A stretch of 64,000 bases of DNA from Balanoglossus misakiensis (Eukaryota > Hemichordata), in NCBI GenBank assembly GCA_040954595.2, contig CM082593.2, forward strand, positions 5,766,001 through 5,830,000, written 5' to 3'. The number at the start of each line of letters is the position of its first letter. Positions within the stretch are counted from its first letter, which is position 1. The translations under genes and the position numbers were made by a program. Of the stretch, positions 1-12,018 are shown in pieces. The notes under the pieces are model-generated. The model saw nothing but the letters and a program-made list of their open reading frames with translations, did not search any database and was not told the DNA's origin.

Positions 1-52
1 TACTAGTAACTGAAGTGAGCGCAGACACATGACGCAATGCGTTCACCTTTCA

Positions 53-355
53 GTGACCTCAACAATGAATACAATTCCTGGAACAGTTGCTGATTACATC
101 ATCGATCTAGCAACAAAGGAGCTTCGTGAAATCACTCGCATCGATCAACGTGTTCCAGTTAGTCCAAAATCGACGTGCGGCGAGAAGACCAGGGCGACCC
201 GTTCAATGAAAATGTCTAAGTTCTCAGAATCGAATAAATTTGCAATACTGCGTGCGTGCGACAGGTCCAGAATCCGCCGCCTTGCGCATGCATGCTTTCG
301 TTTCACCGAAAATGCGGCGAAGTTCAGTTGCATTTTTGCTATCAGTTCGCAGTAA
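53..355 (+). CDS. Candidate exon or open frame at left edge
   Basis: After an acceptor-like CACCTTTCAG (ending about 52), an ATG at 65 opens a frame to the stop at 353-355. It begins MNTIPGTVADYIIDLATKEL, has protein-like composition for about 60 residues, then turns Arg/Cys-rich. A weak donor (CCA|GTTAGT) at about 165 could end an exon. I do not recognise the family. Confidence 0.2.
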   Translation: MTSTMNTIPGTVADYIIDLATKELREITRIDQRVPVSPKSTCGEKTRATRSMKMSKFSESNKFAILRACDRSRIRRLAHACFRFTENAAKFSCIFAISSQ

Positions 356-545
356 AGTGCACCAGTCGTCTCCATCGGCTGTTTAGTTACGACATTGCCG
401 CCGGATGGGCTGGTGCAAGAGGCAGTCGCGTGGCAATGGCAGAAAACGGTGAGCGCAAACCTAACGATGCACTTAGAGTCGTGTATGCTTTTCATTGTCA
501 ACCCTATGCAGACATTGTCCAATTCACTGGGAGGACCGACCACGA

Positions 546-833
546 CCCCCCCCCCCCTCCGGAAATGTTTGTGGAGGGACAGGGACCAACGTGGGCTAAT
601 GCACGAGATGATTTTTGCCCCCCCCCCCCCAAACCTACGCATGAGTGTGTCATGCATGTGTTGCACTGGAGAGAAATGTGTTTGTTTGCATTTAATAGCT
701 TTGTTTCCTCAACACCGTCATGCATAATATGTGCAGTTTCACCAAATAGCCCTAGCTTTGTTAAATTGTTGGTTGGTTGGTTGGTTGGTTGATTGATTGG
801 TGGGCTAGAGACTCGCGGTTGGGGGGGGGGGGG
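546..833. repeat. Cluster of poly-C, (TTGG)n and poly-G runs
   Basis: Within 290 bases there are 12 C (546-557), 13 C (618-630), a TTGG/TTGA tetranucleotide array (771-799) and 13 G (821-833). These are likely microsatellites. The C and G runs could form quadruplex or i-motif structures on one strand or the other. Confidence 0.8.
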
Positions 834-1828
834 TAAGAGCGAGATGCATAGGGATGCAAAGACAATCATCTGAGCCGTAATTTTCTTACATTTTATCGAA
901 TATTTGGGGGGAAACTCAAACGACCAGTTTCAACCAAAAAGACTGACTTCATAAACTTCTGCTACCTCTCTACGGATTTATTCCTTGAACAGTTATCTTT
1001 CGACTCTGTCACTTTTTCAGTTTAGTGGAAAACAAGAATTAACATATCTTATCTTTGAGCGATCTGCTATAAAAGCAAGTTTCTGGGCTTGTAGAACTTG
1101 GAAAGAGGATTCTCTGAACTGCGTGTCTACACCGCGATCAATATTTCGTTTTAACTTCCCCTACTGCGCATGACCGCACGCAGAAATGGGCCAACAGGTA
1201 CTTTGAACTCCGTACGCTCTTCTGTAGTTCTGTTTTCGGAAGTTGTATCGATTTCAGAAGAACGTTTTCTTTCACGGGAATTATATCAAGACTAAATGGC
1301 GTGGAAAGAGAACACATTGCGAAAAACAATCATCGAAACCTAACGTCTTGGCGACCAGAATTACTACAGAGGCGTGGCGCGGCTGTCTGCCATAGTTATA
1401 CACGCAAAGGTTCATGGGACAGAAATTGCACGTTTAAATTCTCCCCATAACATACATATGGGCCATCTGTTGCACGTCGAGTGGGTTATAATTAATTTCG
1501 CCGTATTTCATAGCAAAATATTTTGCGACGTGTGTTTTATTGTCTCGGCTAAAATGCTCACCGATCACTGGTTTCATTGTTAGTGAAATGCATTTCTTTT
1601 TCACTCGTGTTATTGCATAAATTTCTGTTTGGGAGTTATATATGACGACTTCATCGTCCATAACCTAAATTTAACAGTACAATGCTTCTTATTTATATAC
1701 TAGTATCTCATATTTGATTACAAATGATCTGAGCATGATTTTTATTGACCAATATGAGCTTAAGTTCATGAATAATATTCCTCATTTTTTATCGAGTTCA
1801 AAACTTTACAAGCCAACTCTCCAGAGAA

Positions 1829-2298
1829 ATGCGAAAGAGAGTCGTTGAAATTGTCGCTGTGGTTACAGAAGACTATCTTGTGAAAGTTCTGACAAAAAAT
1901 GAAACTGTCGATCTTAAAATGATAGAAATGCCGAGACGCGTAAGTGGCCTAAACTAATTGAATTCGGAAAGCTGACAAGTGTTTACTGGGGATCATTTTC
2001 GGTATCGAGGTGGCGAAAGGGGTTGCGTTTCTTGTCCACGGTTTGAGTGGTTTGCTAACTGATAGGTTTCGAAAACGAAAAGGAAAGAAATCTGCATGCA
2101 TGTGATCTACCGAATGCATATTATTTCATCTTAAATGCTCAGATCAACGATAACTTCCACGAAGTTGTAGAAGTGACGCACGATCGAATGCAAACACACG
2201 GCGTGGTCGTCTTCTGCGTTGCGTTTTATTTTTAGTTTTCCGAGTATCGAAGATATGAGAATTCTGTTCTCGCAGACTTAAGGGTTCTATGGTCATAG
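1829..2298 (+). CDS. Candidate two-exon small gene, unrecognised
   Basis: Exon one runs from 1825 (after acceptor CTCTCCAG) or from ATG 1829 to 1939, where CGC|GTAAGT is a strong donor. It reads MRKRVVEIVAVVTEDYLV and on to MIEMPRR. A good acceptor, TTTTATTTTTAG, opens a second exon at 2236 in the same phase, reading FSEYRRYENSVLADLRVLWS, then TAG at 2296-2298. The joined product is 57 aa, rich in Val, Glu and Arg. I do not recognise it. It could also be the 3' end of a longer gene. Confidence 0.25.
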
Positions 2299-5200
2299 CA
2301 TCTATATACCTGAATTGCAGCGATTTTTGGGAATCGTTATTCTGCTACTCGCTGTTACCATAGCCACCGTTTCGCCGAATTTGGGACATAACCAAGTGAT
2401 ATACCGCAGCTACAATGCATTCAGATCCACCAGCGCTTGTCAACCAGTATGGCCGTCCGCCCCCAAACTCAGAACCCACGCTACAAATTCGTGATAAAAA
2501 AACGTGTTACAACAAGTCCGAACAATTCTTGCCGCGATCGTACCGTGCACCAACGCGGATCCCACCTTTGGATTAATGAATTAATTGAAACGAGTGTAAT
2601 ATATCTATACCTGACCTCAAACTATATGAGAACAACATGATGGCATTTAAGTTCGGGACTACCATCGTGGTCGAGGCATCTTTAATAAAGAAAGAGCAAC
2701 TATGGATTTCATGTTACCAAGTGGGTCCGCCATCTTGAAAATGTGCAAAGATTTCAGGCAGTCCGAGTCGCAGTGGACAATTTTGAGGATTTTCTTGCTT
2801 TTGTGGATTTCTCTCCAATACCATCATGAAACCACGGTAGATACTGACCTATGAACTTAAAAATTATTTAAACGAAAACTTTCCTGGTCGGGACATTCCC
2901 TGCATTATGTTAAATAATTCAAATCGAAAATTAAACGTTGTGATTATAATATTTAACCCCATCAACTTTGCCCGTAATTTCTTAGAATTCTGTCAGTGTG
3001 TAGAATCATAGGTATTTTCTCATCATACAAATTTTATCTGTGTTCAGACGACATGTAGTCTTGTATCTGTAACACTTGCAGTCTGGTTCAATCTCATTTT
3101 GATATTGGTACATGACTTCGCCATAGGTAAGCTCTCATCCCAATGGTTGATTTGTCATCTACTTGCACTGGCTGTCCCGCCAAATATTCTTCTCTCGATA
3201 TCGGCATTGAACTTACTAGTCGCCAGAAATTCTCAATACAAGTCTGCCCTATTGGAATTATCAGTACGTCGCGAAAATGTAAAAAAAACTACCTCTTAAA
3301 TTAATTTTAAGTAATCCTTAATTTTAAAATAATTTTCTCAAACCATTTTTTGTGAACAGTCTACTTTCGACCAACATTTTTCTATGCGACTCCCTGTTTC
3401 TGCTTTTGACTGTTTTCAACTAAGCAATAGCAATTTCAAAGCTGTTTACGAATTTGTTGACCGAATAGGCCATCTGTGCTAATCACTTTGCAGAACAATT
3501 TCCTTGGTGACCGTTAACTATTTCTTGTCAGTACTTGGAAAAATAAGGACGTATACTTTGTCTATATTTTCCCATTTTAAAACTATCAGTGACAGTTTCA
3601 TCAGCGGAATTAGAAATGGTCGCGTCAAATTTTTCTCAGACATTTTGGCGTAGTTTTATCTGGGACATTGGCTTCAGTCTTGTCATAGCAACGACGTGAC
3701 CACAACTTTCTGACAAATCCCTAACCCTAAAGTCGATCACCATGTGCCTAAAATCAAACGAGAGTCGACGCTCGTAGCTGGTTCGGTGGCACTCTGGGGC
3801 AGATGTAGAACATGTGACATATTTCGTTAATTTTGACATCATTTCTGTAGTTTCTGAGTTCACACAAAATGCAATCGTGCGCTGGCAGTGCTACAAAGTT
3901 TTATGATTACAGAATGTAGTCAAACAAGATTCCCTCATCATGTCATATCTCTCTGTGGCATCAATATCATGTTATTAATCAGATTTGTTACCACAGGCGA
4001 GTTTGTAGTTAAATTCAGTGATGATTCTTCAAAGATTAGATAGTATTTAAGAAGAGTTGGTGCATATTTTTAGCGAAGCCTTGACACTTGACAGCAGTCA
4101 ATATGGCCTTTGTAATAATGACCAACGCCCTATTAGTCTGACTCTGCGTTATGGTCTTTTTAGACTAGCTAGGGAAAATAAATTTCCTCCATTTGAGTTT
4201 CATAACACATATTTGGTTTATAAAACGTGCTGGTTTAACAGTCCTCATTTAAAATTATATTCTCCATATAGTTTGTCGACTTGTAATCGTGGTGTTAATG
4301 AAAAGCACGTTTGTTTATAAGTTTGTTTAAGGCGACAAAAAACACCTCGTACATTGCAGCATAGACCCTAGAGTCTCTGATTGCAGGCTCGTTTTCTCTG
4401 AAACAACAGACAGGGGAAAGTGGCGATACACTCGATTAAACTCGATTAAATCTTGCAATTCCCGGGGTTAATCTGGTGTTAGCCGCACACCCAAGTCACC
4501 GAGCCTGGAGCTCGAGAAATTCAAGAGATTTTGTACCACACAAAAATCAGTTGAACTGTGATTGACTTATGTGCTCCTGTCTATACTTTTTAAAATCGAT
4601 TTTAAAATAAGAAAATCTCATCCGCACAAAAGTTAATTAAAAATCCTCTGCGATGATACACTCAGTGGAGCAAGACAGTAATATATTGTATCTTAAACTA
4701 GGGGTTTTCTTTGAATTAAACAGCACATTTTTCAGTGAGTATGGCCACAGCAGTGCAGCACACAACAACATCAATTTCAAGCGTCGTCTCTCTGTAGTTG
4801 AAGCAAATGACTTGACTAAATTTGTCGTTATGTTGTTTTTCTAAGACAGGAAATTACAATTTTGGTATATGGATAAAAATCGTTCAGTTCTTCCCAGACA
4901 TGGTTTGCTTGTTTTCAACGCCGTCTATTGTTGTTTTGATCGTCGACAACAGACGTCGACTGAGCGTTCAAGGACAGGGACCCGATAAACAACTTCTATG
5001 ATTCACCTAAGTTCCACGTAATTTGCCAGCAAGGGGCTTTGGTGTTCGCACCGGCTGTTCCAAGTAAACAAGGCATTTGGCACCCTGGTATACATGCTGT
5101 ACCTCTATAATTGCTGAAGGATGCTTACTGAGTACCAGAATCTCTCAGCAGAGATTTGCAAAGTGGCAAACCCTTGATGATGTCGACTCAGTAAAAGCTG

Positions 5201-8200
5201 GCCCAACTTAAAGTTTAAAGTGGAATTACCTGTAAAGCACAGAGGTATTGCATGCTAAAAAAGTATCTTAACAGCCCCGTTTGCAATATTTGCAGGAAAC
5301 TATATATTATAATAATAGTGCAATACTGAAAACTCCAAGACACAAAATACCTGTCGTTTGTTGTTGACTTGAGAGACTTGGCATTTTTGTCGTGCCATTA
5401 TTGTTGACTTCAAAAATAGTTTTAGTCGTGGGGTGGTATGACTGCATTAATTGTCATTTACAACTTCTGAGCCACCTTCCAAGCAGTTGTATCGGTACTA
5501 TATTTTCGAAGATATAAAATATCAGTCCACTGTTGTGTAGACGCATAGTTCGCGCTAAAAGGGAGGCTTCTCGCGATCTCGTGTACTGGCTCAAATTTTG
5601 TGTCTGTGTGTCTGCGTGTGACCTATAAAATAAGTTTGACAATCTAAAATTATCATGCAATGCCATGAAAATGTTATATAAATACATGAACTTATTACAA
5701 TGTTGAATGGATTCGTCCAGGAATGCATAGTCTGCTCGGTTACAAACCGGCGTGGTGCGGGAAGAAGCCTGCAGCATTCTGCGTTGATTTGTGCCTGACT
5801 TAGGTACGTCAAATCATTCTGCCAAAAATCAGGAAAATTTTAGAAGCTCAGCTCTCCAATATGGCGTCATTTACGACCTCAAACCCTTAACAATACATTA
5901 AGGGCACAGGTACGACATATCTGCCGCGAAAACGCCAAGGCCCCTTGATTCAAGATGGACGTATCGCCGTCAACCGAGTGCGATCTCGTCTCGTCCATAC
6001 GCTGTTTTTGGCTCATATACATTTTGTAATTCACAAATATCAAAAACTTTCCCCCTGTGGGGCATGCAAACGTCCGTATGTGTTGAAACAGACACGAGAA
6101 TCTATTTATTTGTCGGTTTCCTAATTATATACAATTATTTGAACTGTGAGAGGCTGAGAGACAATTTGTAGTGTGGAAGTTGGCGGCAGTAAACGGTGGG
6201 CCTGCTTGCATCGCCATATTGGTTCATTCACATTTCGATGAACCGCGCTGTTGGCACGAAGTGCGAGTCAGATTTGAACGTTTGAACTTTCCAATGAATA
6301 TGGGATGACAAAAACACGGAAATAATTTGCGAATAAAGCTGATTTATTCGCGTGTCGTGTTTCAAGACAAGTTCTACCGAACCGGGAGAGATTGAATCAG
6401 AAACTCGTATGCATGTCGGTAGGGTCGTTAGGCCTCATTGAATGAGGGACGACCCGCATTCACGTTGGAAGGGACGTGTTCGTGGCACTGGCCCTCGGAG
6501 TGGCATAGTCTATAGTCTGTTTGCCGTGTCGTGTGTGTTTGCTAGTCGATCAATATAAAAAAAAATGATCACGCACGAAGCCGTCGGTCATCAGAGGTTG
6601 GAAAATCTCATCAATATTGAATCACAGAACGCAGCATCCAATGAAATGTCTGGAAACGACATTACGTATAAATACTAGTACAATGTACTACTAGTAGTGT
6701 GGGAGATTTATAATATGATTTTACAGCCTAAGGCCAGCCGCAACGAAAATACAATTTCCCGTCAATGCTGAATATAATTCAGATCATTTCATTTTTTTCT
6801 GATTTTGTATAACCCACGGTGTAGACCCTGTCAAAAGTAACTGGGTCCGACCTTTCGAAGCTATACCCCAGATTGCTCAGACACGTAATTGACATGTAAA
6901 CAAACATGTAAAGGGGAAACATAGGTCTAGCAATTCCTCAAACCTAAGTCCCTGAAATATACTAAATATGCGAAATAAAATGCCAGAATTGGACAACACA
7001 ATAGGACGATCAAATAGAGACTTTCCCCTGCTCTTTATAACAAGAGAACACCGATATTCCTACCTTTCCCGCCAACATCTTTGATCGTCTGGTAGAAACA
7101 TATTTTGAAGTGAGAAAACCTGTCAGCTTGATGTCGTCCCTAGAAAATCGTCTATGAAAATTTAACTGAAAATCTGTCTTTTTTCTCCCTGCGCAATGTT
7201 TCTTCGAAATCCTGGAACCTTCTGAGAATAATTATTATGTTAGGAATTACTATTCAAAATGGCTGCTTCCATCAAGTTGACATGATAAACTGGCAGGCGT
7301 CGCCCAGACAATAATTTGCCTGCAGGTAAAGTTGTCCCAACCTACCTGCTTCCTCGCTGGACACTGAAGTTCTCTCTTTGTCTTTTGAACTTTTCTCGGT
7401 CGACAGTTTGCTCGCCATTTTTTTTTCTGATAGCGATGTCAGCCGATAGTTTTTATCAGAATATATGCAGGGGCGCGAGTTGAGCTAGCTGGCGTGCGCG
7501 TGCAGAGTGCGAGGGTCCTCGTCTAGGATTACGAAGTGAACCGGGTGTAGGCCGTAACCCCTGTGCCAATCACAGTCACGACACCGCAAAGAAAACTTGA
7601 AAAAACATGCAAAACGCTGAGGGGGTCAAAGGCTGTAACCATGGTAATCTTAGTCAACAACATCATTTTTGTTTGCCTGAAGTATGCATCATTTTATCAA
7701 TTAACAGGATTCTGGGATTATAGACACATATGTTATGTGAGTTCAAGGTGAAGGACAACGTATGCGCTAACTTAATTGAGAAGTAAATATGCTCGGGCGG
7801 AAATCATGCATGCGGTATGTCGCGTTGACCTGACGATTCTCCCAGGGGCGCAGGTCACAGTTTGAATCGAGGAAACTGTTTAACTTGAATTTATGATATG
7901 ATTGAAAATCAACGGAAATTGGGAATTAACCTTATTTCGTAGATGTGCTTATTAGTGTTTTATTTTATAGTGACAACTTGTTGCGTAAACGTGTCAAGGT
8001 CGGCTGAGCGTGACCCGGCCACCTAGGTGACCGTTAAAACTCGTCCTCGTTTTATGCAGCCGACATGTTTGTAACTTCAATTTCCGGAAGTTGGAGAAAA
8101 CTTCCTATTTTTCTCTTCCGCGAAAGCATTGTTGTTGTTGTCGAGTCGATACTAATTCCACAAATCTCCACTTAAAACATTTCATCAAAAATGTCTCTGA

Positions 8201-8929
8201 TAATTTTTCGAATTTTAATACAGAAGTTAAATTTCTGACTCAAGACAGCGGCGGTGGTTGTCTTGCGCATATGTTCAAAATTTAAAAAATTATAAAATTT
8301 ATCGCGCCTCTTATTACGTGTTTCATGATTTTCCTGTGGGTTGTTTCTTAAAACTTAAATGCCTTCCTATCATACCCAGGGTAAATGGGTTCCGAAAGTC
8401 CAAACAACTTTACACTGTCCAATGACAGAGCGTTCACACACAAACAGGTGTTCTGTCTCTGCAAGGAATCGTACAGGATGTCAACGTTTAACCCGAGACA
8501 AGATTTTTTTTATAAATAATTAAAGAGACCATTCTCTCGCAACACGTGTCACAATCAGAATTTTTCAGGACTATTGTGGTATGACGCAAAATTGAACCGA
8601 ATAAGCTCCACACGCTTTTAGAATTATAATACACATGAATGAGAGAAACAAAATACCGTTGTCTCCAAAATAATCAGAGAGAAGTTTTAACCTGCTATGA
8701 GGCCGGGATGGCACGTGACACGTAATCATTTGACGGAATGGTCCTGTCAGAAAATTGTACACGAGAGCTCCGGAAATGACGTACACTGTACGCCATATTG
8801 TCCCACTTGACGCCATGTTGAAGGACAGAAAATCAAAGCAATACATGTGGTATGACCCGAAATGACACAACACATAGGACGGCATCACAAGACATCATAC
8901 CACGCTGCACGAAAGCACATCCTAATACA
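2299..8929. other. Left-arm non-coding region
   Basis: No gene recognised. Open frames are short and without exon-like borders. An inverted pair CCAATATGGCG (5856-5866) and CGCCATATTGG (6212-6222) is present but could be chance. Confidence 0.5.
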
Positions 8930-9075
8930 ATGTAGAACACAGTACAGAACAGTACAATACAGTATAGTACAGTACAAAACATGTACTGTATTGTTTTACA
9001 TACAGCACAGAACTGAGACCAATACAACTCAACACAGCACCATGAGCACAGCACAGTACAGCACAACGCGCCAAT
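8930..9075. repeat. Degenerate (ACAGT)n / AGTAC pentanucleotide repeat
   Basis: The stretch is built from ACAGT, ACAAT and AGTAC units, such as CAGTACAGAACAGTACAATA. Neither strand gains stop codons easily, which explains the open frames that run through it in both directions. Confidence 0.8.
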
Positions 9076-9314
9076 TTTCGTCAAAATACACACTGCAACA
9101 CATGATATCACATAACATGATGTGGCTGTCACGTCATCTCATATTTATCAATATTCCAAAACATCATGATGATTTAGACATTTGATTCAGGCGTTTTGCC
9201 GAACTCATGACACACTGTCTTTTTTTTAACCACCGCAACTTGGGACACTGTCGCCCGTTGAGTCATCAGTTATTCTGAGAATGTGACTTCGCTTTAGTTG
9301 ATCCGAAAAGGGAC

Positions 9315-9725
9315 CTAGCTATCGATTGTTGAGTTGTGTAAGACCGAAAGTGAAACCAGTCTGTCTATAGGATTAATTGTAAAGGTGACGTTTGGCGGGT
9401 GAGCAGAAACAGAGAGTGGACAGGAAGTGGGGAAATCACCGCCGAGTTTTAAATAGAAATATCTCGTGGTCTCTCCCGGCAGATGGTGTTTGTAGGTTTG
9501 GGTGAGAGTGAGCTCATAGTTGGCGCATAAAATACGAACATCTAATAGTTCACTTGACTTGTGAAAAAAATGTGGATGTTCAGTTACAGTAATTCTAGTC
9601 CTTTGTTCAATGCTGGGCTTCACTAGCGTCAGATTTTCGGTTTGTGTCTTTCGAAAAGGGGAAATTGTTCGGTTTTCTACGTTTTTCTTTGAACGGCTGG
9701 ATCTTTCGCATCCTGTCTGTGACAT
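9315..9725 (-). CDS. Hypothetical 136-aa open frame
   Basis: From ATG at 9725 (context AAAATGT) to TAG at 9315. The product is Ser/Thr-rich with a basic start (MSQTGCERSSRSKK) and no domain, signal peptide or membrane segment that I recognise. It is the longest open frame in the left 18 kb outside the repeats, but length alone does not exclude chance. No splice sites or neighbours support it. Confidence 0.2.
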   Translation of the reverse strand: MSQTGCERSSRSKKNVENRTISPFRKTQTENLTLVKPSIEQRTRITVTEHPHFFHKSSELLDVRILCANYELTLTQTYKHHLPGETTRYFYLKLGGDFPTSCPLSVSAHPPNVTFTINPIDRLVSLSVLHNSTIDS

Positions 9726-10129
9726 TTTAGTGTAACGGCGGTAATGACTGAATCCCAAATTGGCCGATCGGGAATGCCCTGTCTGAGATCAGGAATACTT
9801 AAGGCTCTCTCTGCTGTGATTGTTTATTTTTCATTCTGGGTATCTACAAAATTAATCGCCCAACATAATTATCACGCTATACATTATATATCGAGTCAAG
9901 ATTGACTTGAATTCTAAATATCAACAATATCAATGGTGATTTTACATGCTAATAACAGTCTCTGTTGTTCATTTCTTGTTGAAATGGGTGTTGCTGCTAT
10001 CATGTGGTTATTACAATCAGTCCACGGGAAAGGATCGGTTTGGGAAGATTCATGCCTGTAATGGATGTTGGCCCTGTGCCTTGATCAGAAACCTGAGCCG
10101 GGATAACAGAATAATTAGGGGCTAGGGCT

Positions 10130-10370
10130 CTGAGCTCGGGAAATTCCAGCGGTCACGTGACCAACTTCCCATGACGTTGAGAAATACAAGATGGAGTAGT
10201 ATCGGTGATTCCAACAATGTCCTGACGTGGTTGCTACGTATTACGGGGGCAGCACCGCCTGCTTGTGATCATTGAAATCACGTGCTTGTAACTATTCTAG
10301 TAATCAGCGCGTGGGCGGAAATTGTGCGCGGGCGGGGGCTGCTATGCCAGGTCACGTGACTTGGGTGTCT
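10130..10370. promoter_or_regulatory. Two GTCACGTGAC palindromes with GC box
   Basis: GTCACGTGAC occurs at 10152-10161 and again at 10351-10360, the exact 10-base CLEAR element bound by TFEB/MITF-type bHLH factors. A GC box (GGGCGGGGGC) lies at 10331-10340 and a half E-box (TCACGTG) near 10278. The segment is more GC-rich than its flanks. It could be a promoter or enhancer; no gene start is recognised beside it. Confidence 0.45.
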
Positions 10371-11036
10371 TCACCATATCGATTTGGAACTTGATTGAAC
10401 CAGTTTTTTAAAACGAAAGACAAAAAATGCGATTCTTGATACAGTTCGCTCTACTTATTCTGATTTTGTGTCGAAGAAAATGTTAACCTTTTCGTATCTG
10501 GAATTATTTGTTTATCCAGTTTCTACGAATTAGCCTTATTTGGGGACTGCTAGGTCTATTCATAAATCTGAAAATATGAAATTTCTCACAGGACACAAGT
10601 ATTTAAGTTGGGATGATTTTGAATATCCGAAAATTTAAAACAGACAGTTTTTTGTTCCGTCACTCCGTGGGACGACAGCCATAACGTGAAGTGGGTCAGA
10701 CTAAGCTTGCAGATTATGGGAGCTGGTTTGAAAGCATGCCACCATCAAACGGTATATGAAGACATCTAAATTTATGAACGACATCCATTTATGATCCTGC
10801 AGACTAGATCGCATTTCAATAGTACTGTTGCTGTTTTTAGAAGTGTAAAGATAAATCTGGTCAGTGAAATCAACACTGAAAGTGAAATAAAGAACTCAAT
10901 GTGTCGAACACATAAACATGACAAAAACATCCATAGAGTCAGCCATGTTTACGCGGCTAGACGACAATTTGTTCATTAAAAATCTGAAAATCTAAAATGA
11001 GTTTTCCCTGCCAATTGAGATAAAATTAGAGATAAA

Positions 11037-11065
11037 ATTTTAGGAAACTTGGTGTTTCCTAAAAT
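11037..11065. repeat. Perfect 12-bp inverted repeat
   Basis: ATTTTAGGAAAC (11037-11048) and GTTTCCTAAAAT (11054-11065) with a 5-nt TTGGT loop. A direct repeat of GATAAAATT just upstream suggests part of a decayed repeat element. Confidence 0.7.
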
Positions 11066-11836
11066 GCCATCTAATTTTTCGTATCTGAGTGAACAACTCG
11101 TCTGCTGGGACACTTGTCCACCGTGACTGGCCAACGTTGTTCAATGCAGTGGAGGACATAAACATTCTGTCCACATGTTGGCCAAAATGACTGTGTAGAG
11201 ACTTACAAGCAATTCAGTTTCCACGGAGAAAATTGAATGAATAAACAAAGCGAATTGGTGTTGGTTGTCGGAAAGGAAATCTGGACAAACTATACACCAT
11301 GGACATACTAAGAGAACACGGAGAAATTTTGAAAGCAGACAGCGTTTAGCGTCCGTACTTCTAGTCACCATGATATGATTTGCTTGCTGAAAACAGTGAG
11401 TGGAGATTTCCTTTCTGGTAATCAATGCAATAAGCTTAAACCGAGTATTTGGATAGTTTTGCAGAGTATGTCAGATGTTGGAAGGGACTTTTCGCTGAAT
11501 TTTGGGGGCCAATCAACCAATAGTTCGTGTTAATTCGTTTGAGTCTGAAATTAAAACAGGGCCGTATCAGTATCGCCCACGCAGCCGTACGTGCAGCACA
11601 ACACACCGACGGCACAAAAGTTCAAAATCTCCCGGCAACTCGAGAACGGTGCACCGTGCAGAGGACCCCTCCTTAATACCCATTTTCTCTTAGCTTTTAA
11701 AATCTAGTATTTTTTCCGAAATTTTACATATAGTAACTATTTAGGGATTTTTAAAAACACAGTTAAAAGTAGCAGACATTTATGCGCTGAAGAGAAATAG
11801 AAGGCATGTATCATTTCCATTGAAGTCTGGCGTGCC

Positions 11837-12018
11837 TTAAAGGTATACAGTCACCTCCAATTTACATATCGCCATATATAGTTGAAATGGCGTATTTGAG
11901 TGTTCTAAAGAACGCTTTATTTTCGCGTGTGCCACCCACTGAAAATCTGTGATTGGTTAGATCTCGATTTACCATGGTAACTGTGGCTAAATTTGTATAG
12001 GTGACCGTATACCTTTAA
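11837..12018. mobile_element. MITE-like element with TTAA target duplications
   Basis: A 174-bp body (11841-12014) starts AGGTATACAGTCACCT and ends with its inverse, AGGTGACCGTATACCT, one mismatch in 16. It is flanked on both sides by TTAA (11837-11840 and 12015-12018). It has no coding capacity. TTAA duplications are typical of piggyBac-type transposition, so this looks like a non-autonomous piggyBac-like MITE. The family is inferred; no partner transposase is in the window. Confidence 0.75.

Noticed and set aside
145-869. Frames of 110-178 aa with Pro or Gly runs
   Set aside because: They depend on the poly-C, poly-G and TTGG runs, which encode homopolymer stretches in all frames.
5856-6222. 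CCAATATGGCG / CGCCATATTGG as ends of a 367-bp MITE
   Set aside because: The matching arms are only 11 bp, no target-site duplication is visible beyond them, and YY1-like sequences of this kind occur elsewhere in the window.
8833-9185. Overlapping 99-aa and 107-aa open frames on both strands
   Set aside because: They are produced by the ACAGT/AGTAC pentanucleotide repeat, which lacks stops on either strand; the products are low-complexity.
9315-9758. 147-aa frame beginning upstream of the ATG
   Set aside because: The extra residues start at a TTG; only the 136-aa form from ATG 9725 is kept, as a low-confidence feature.
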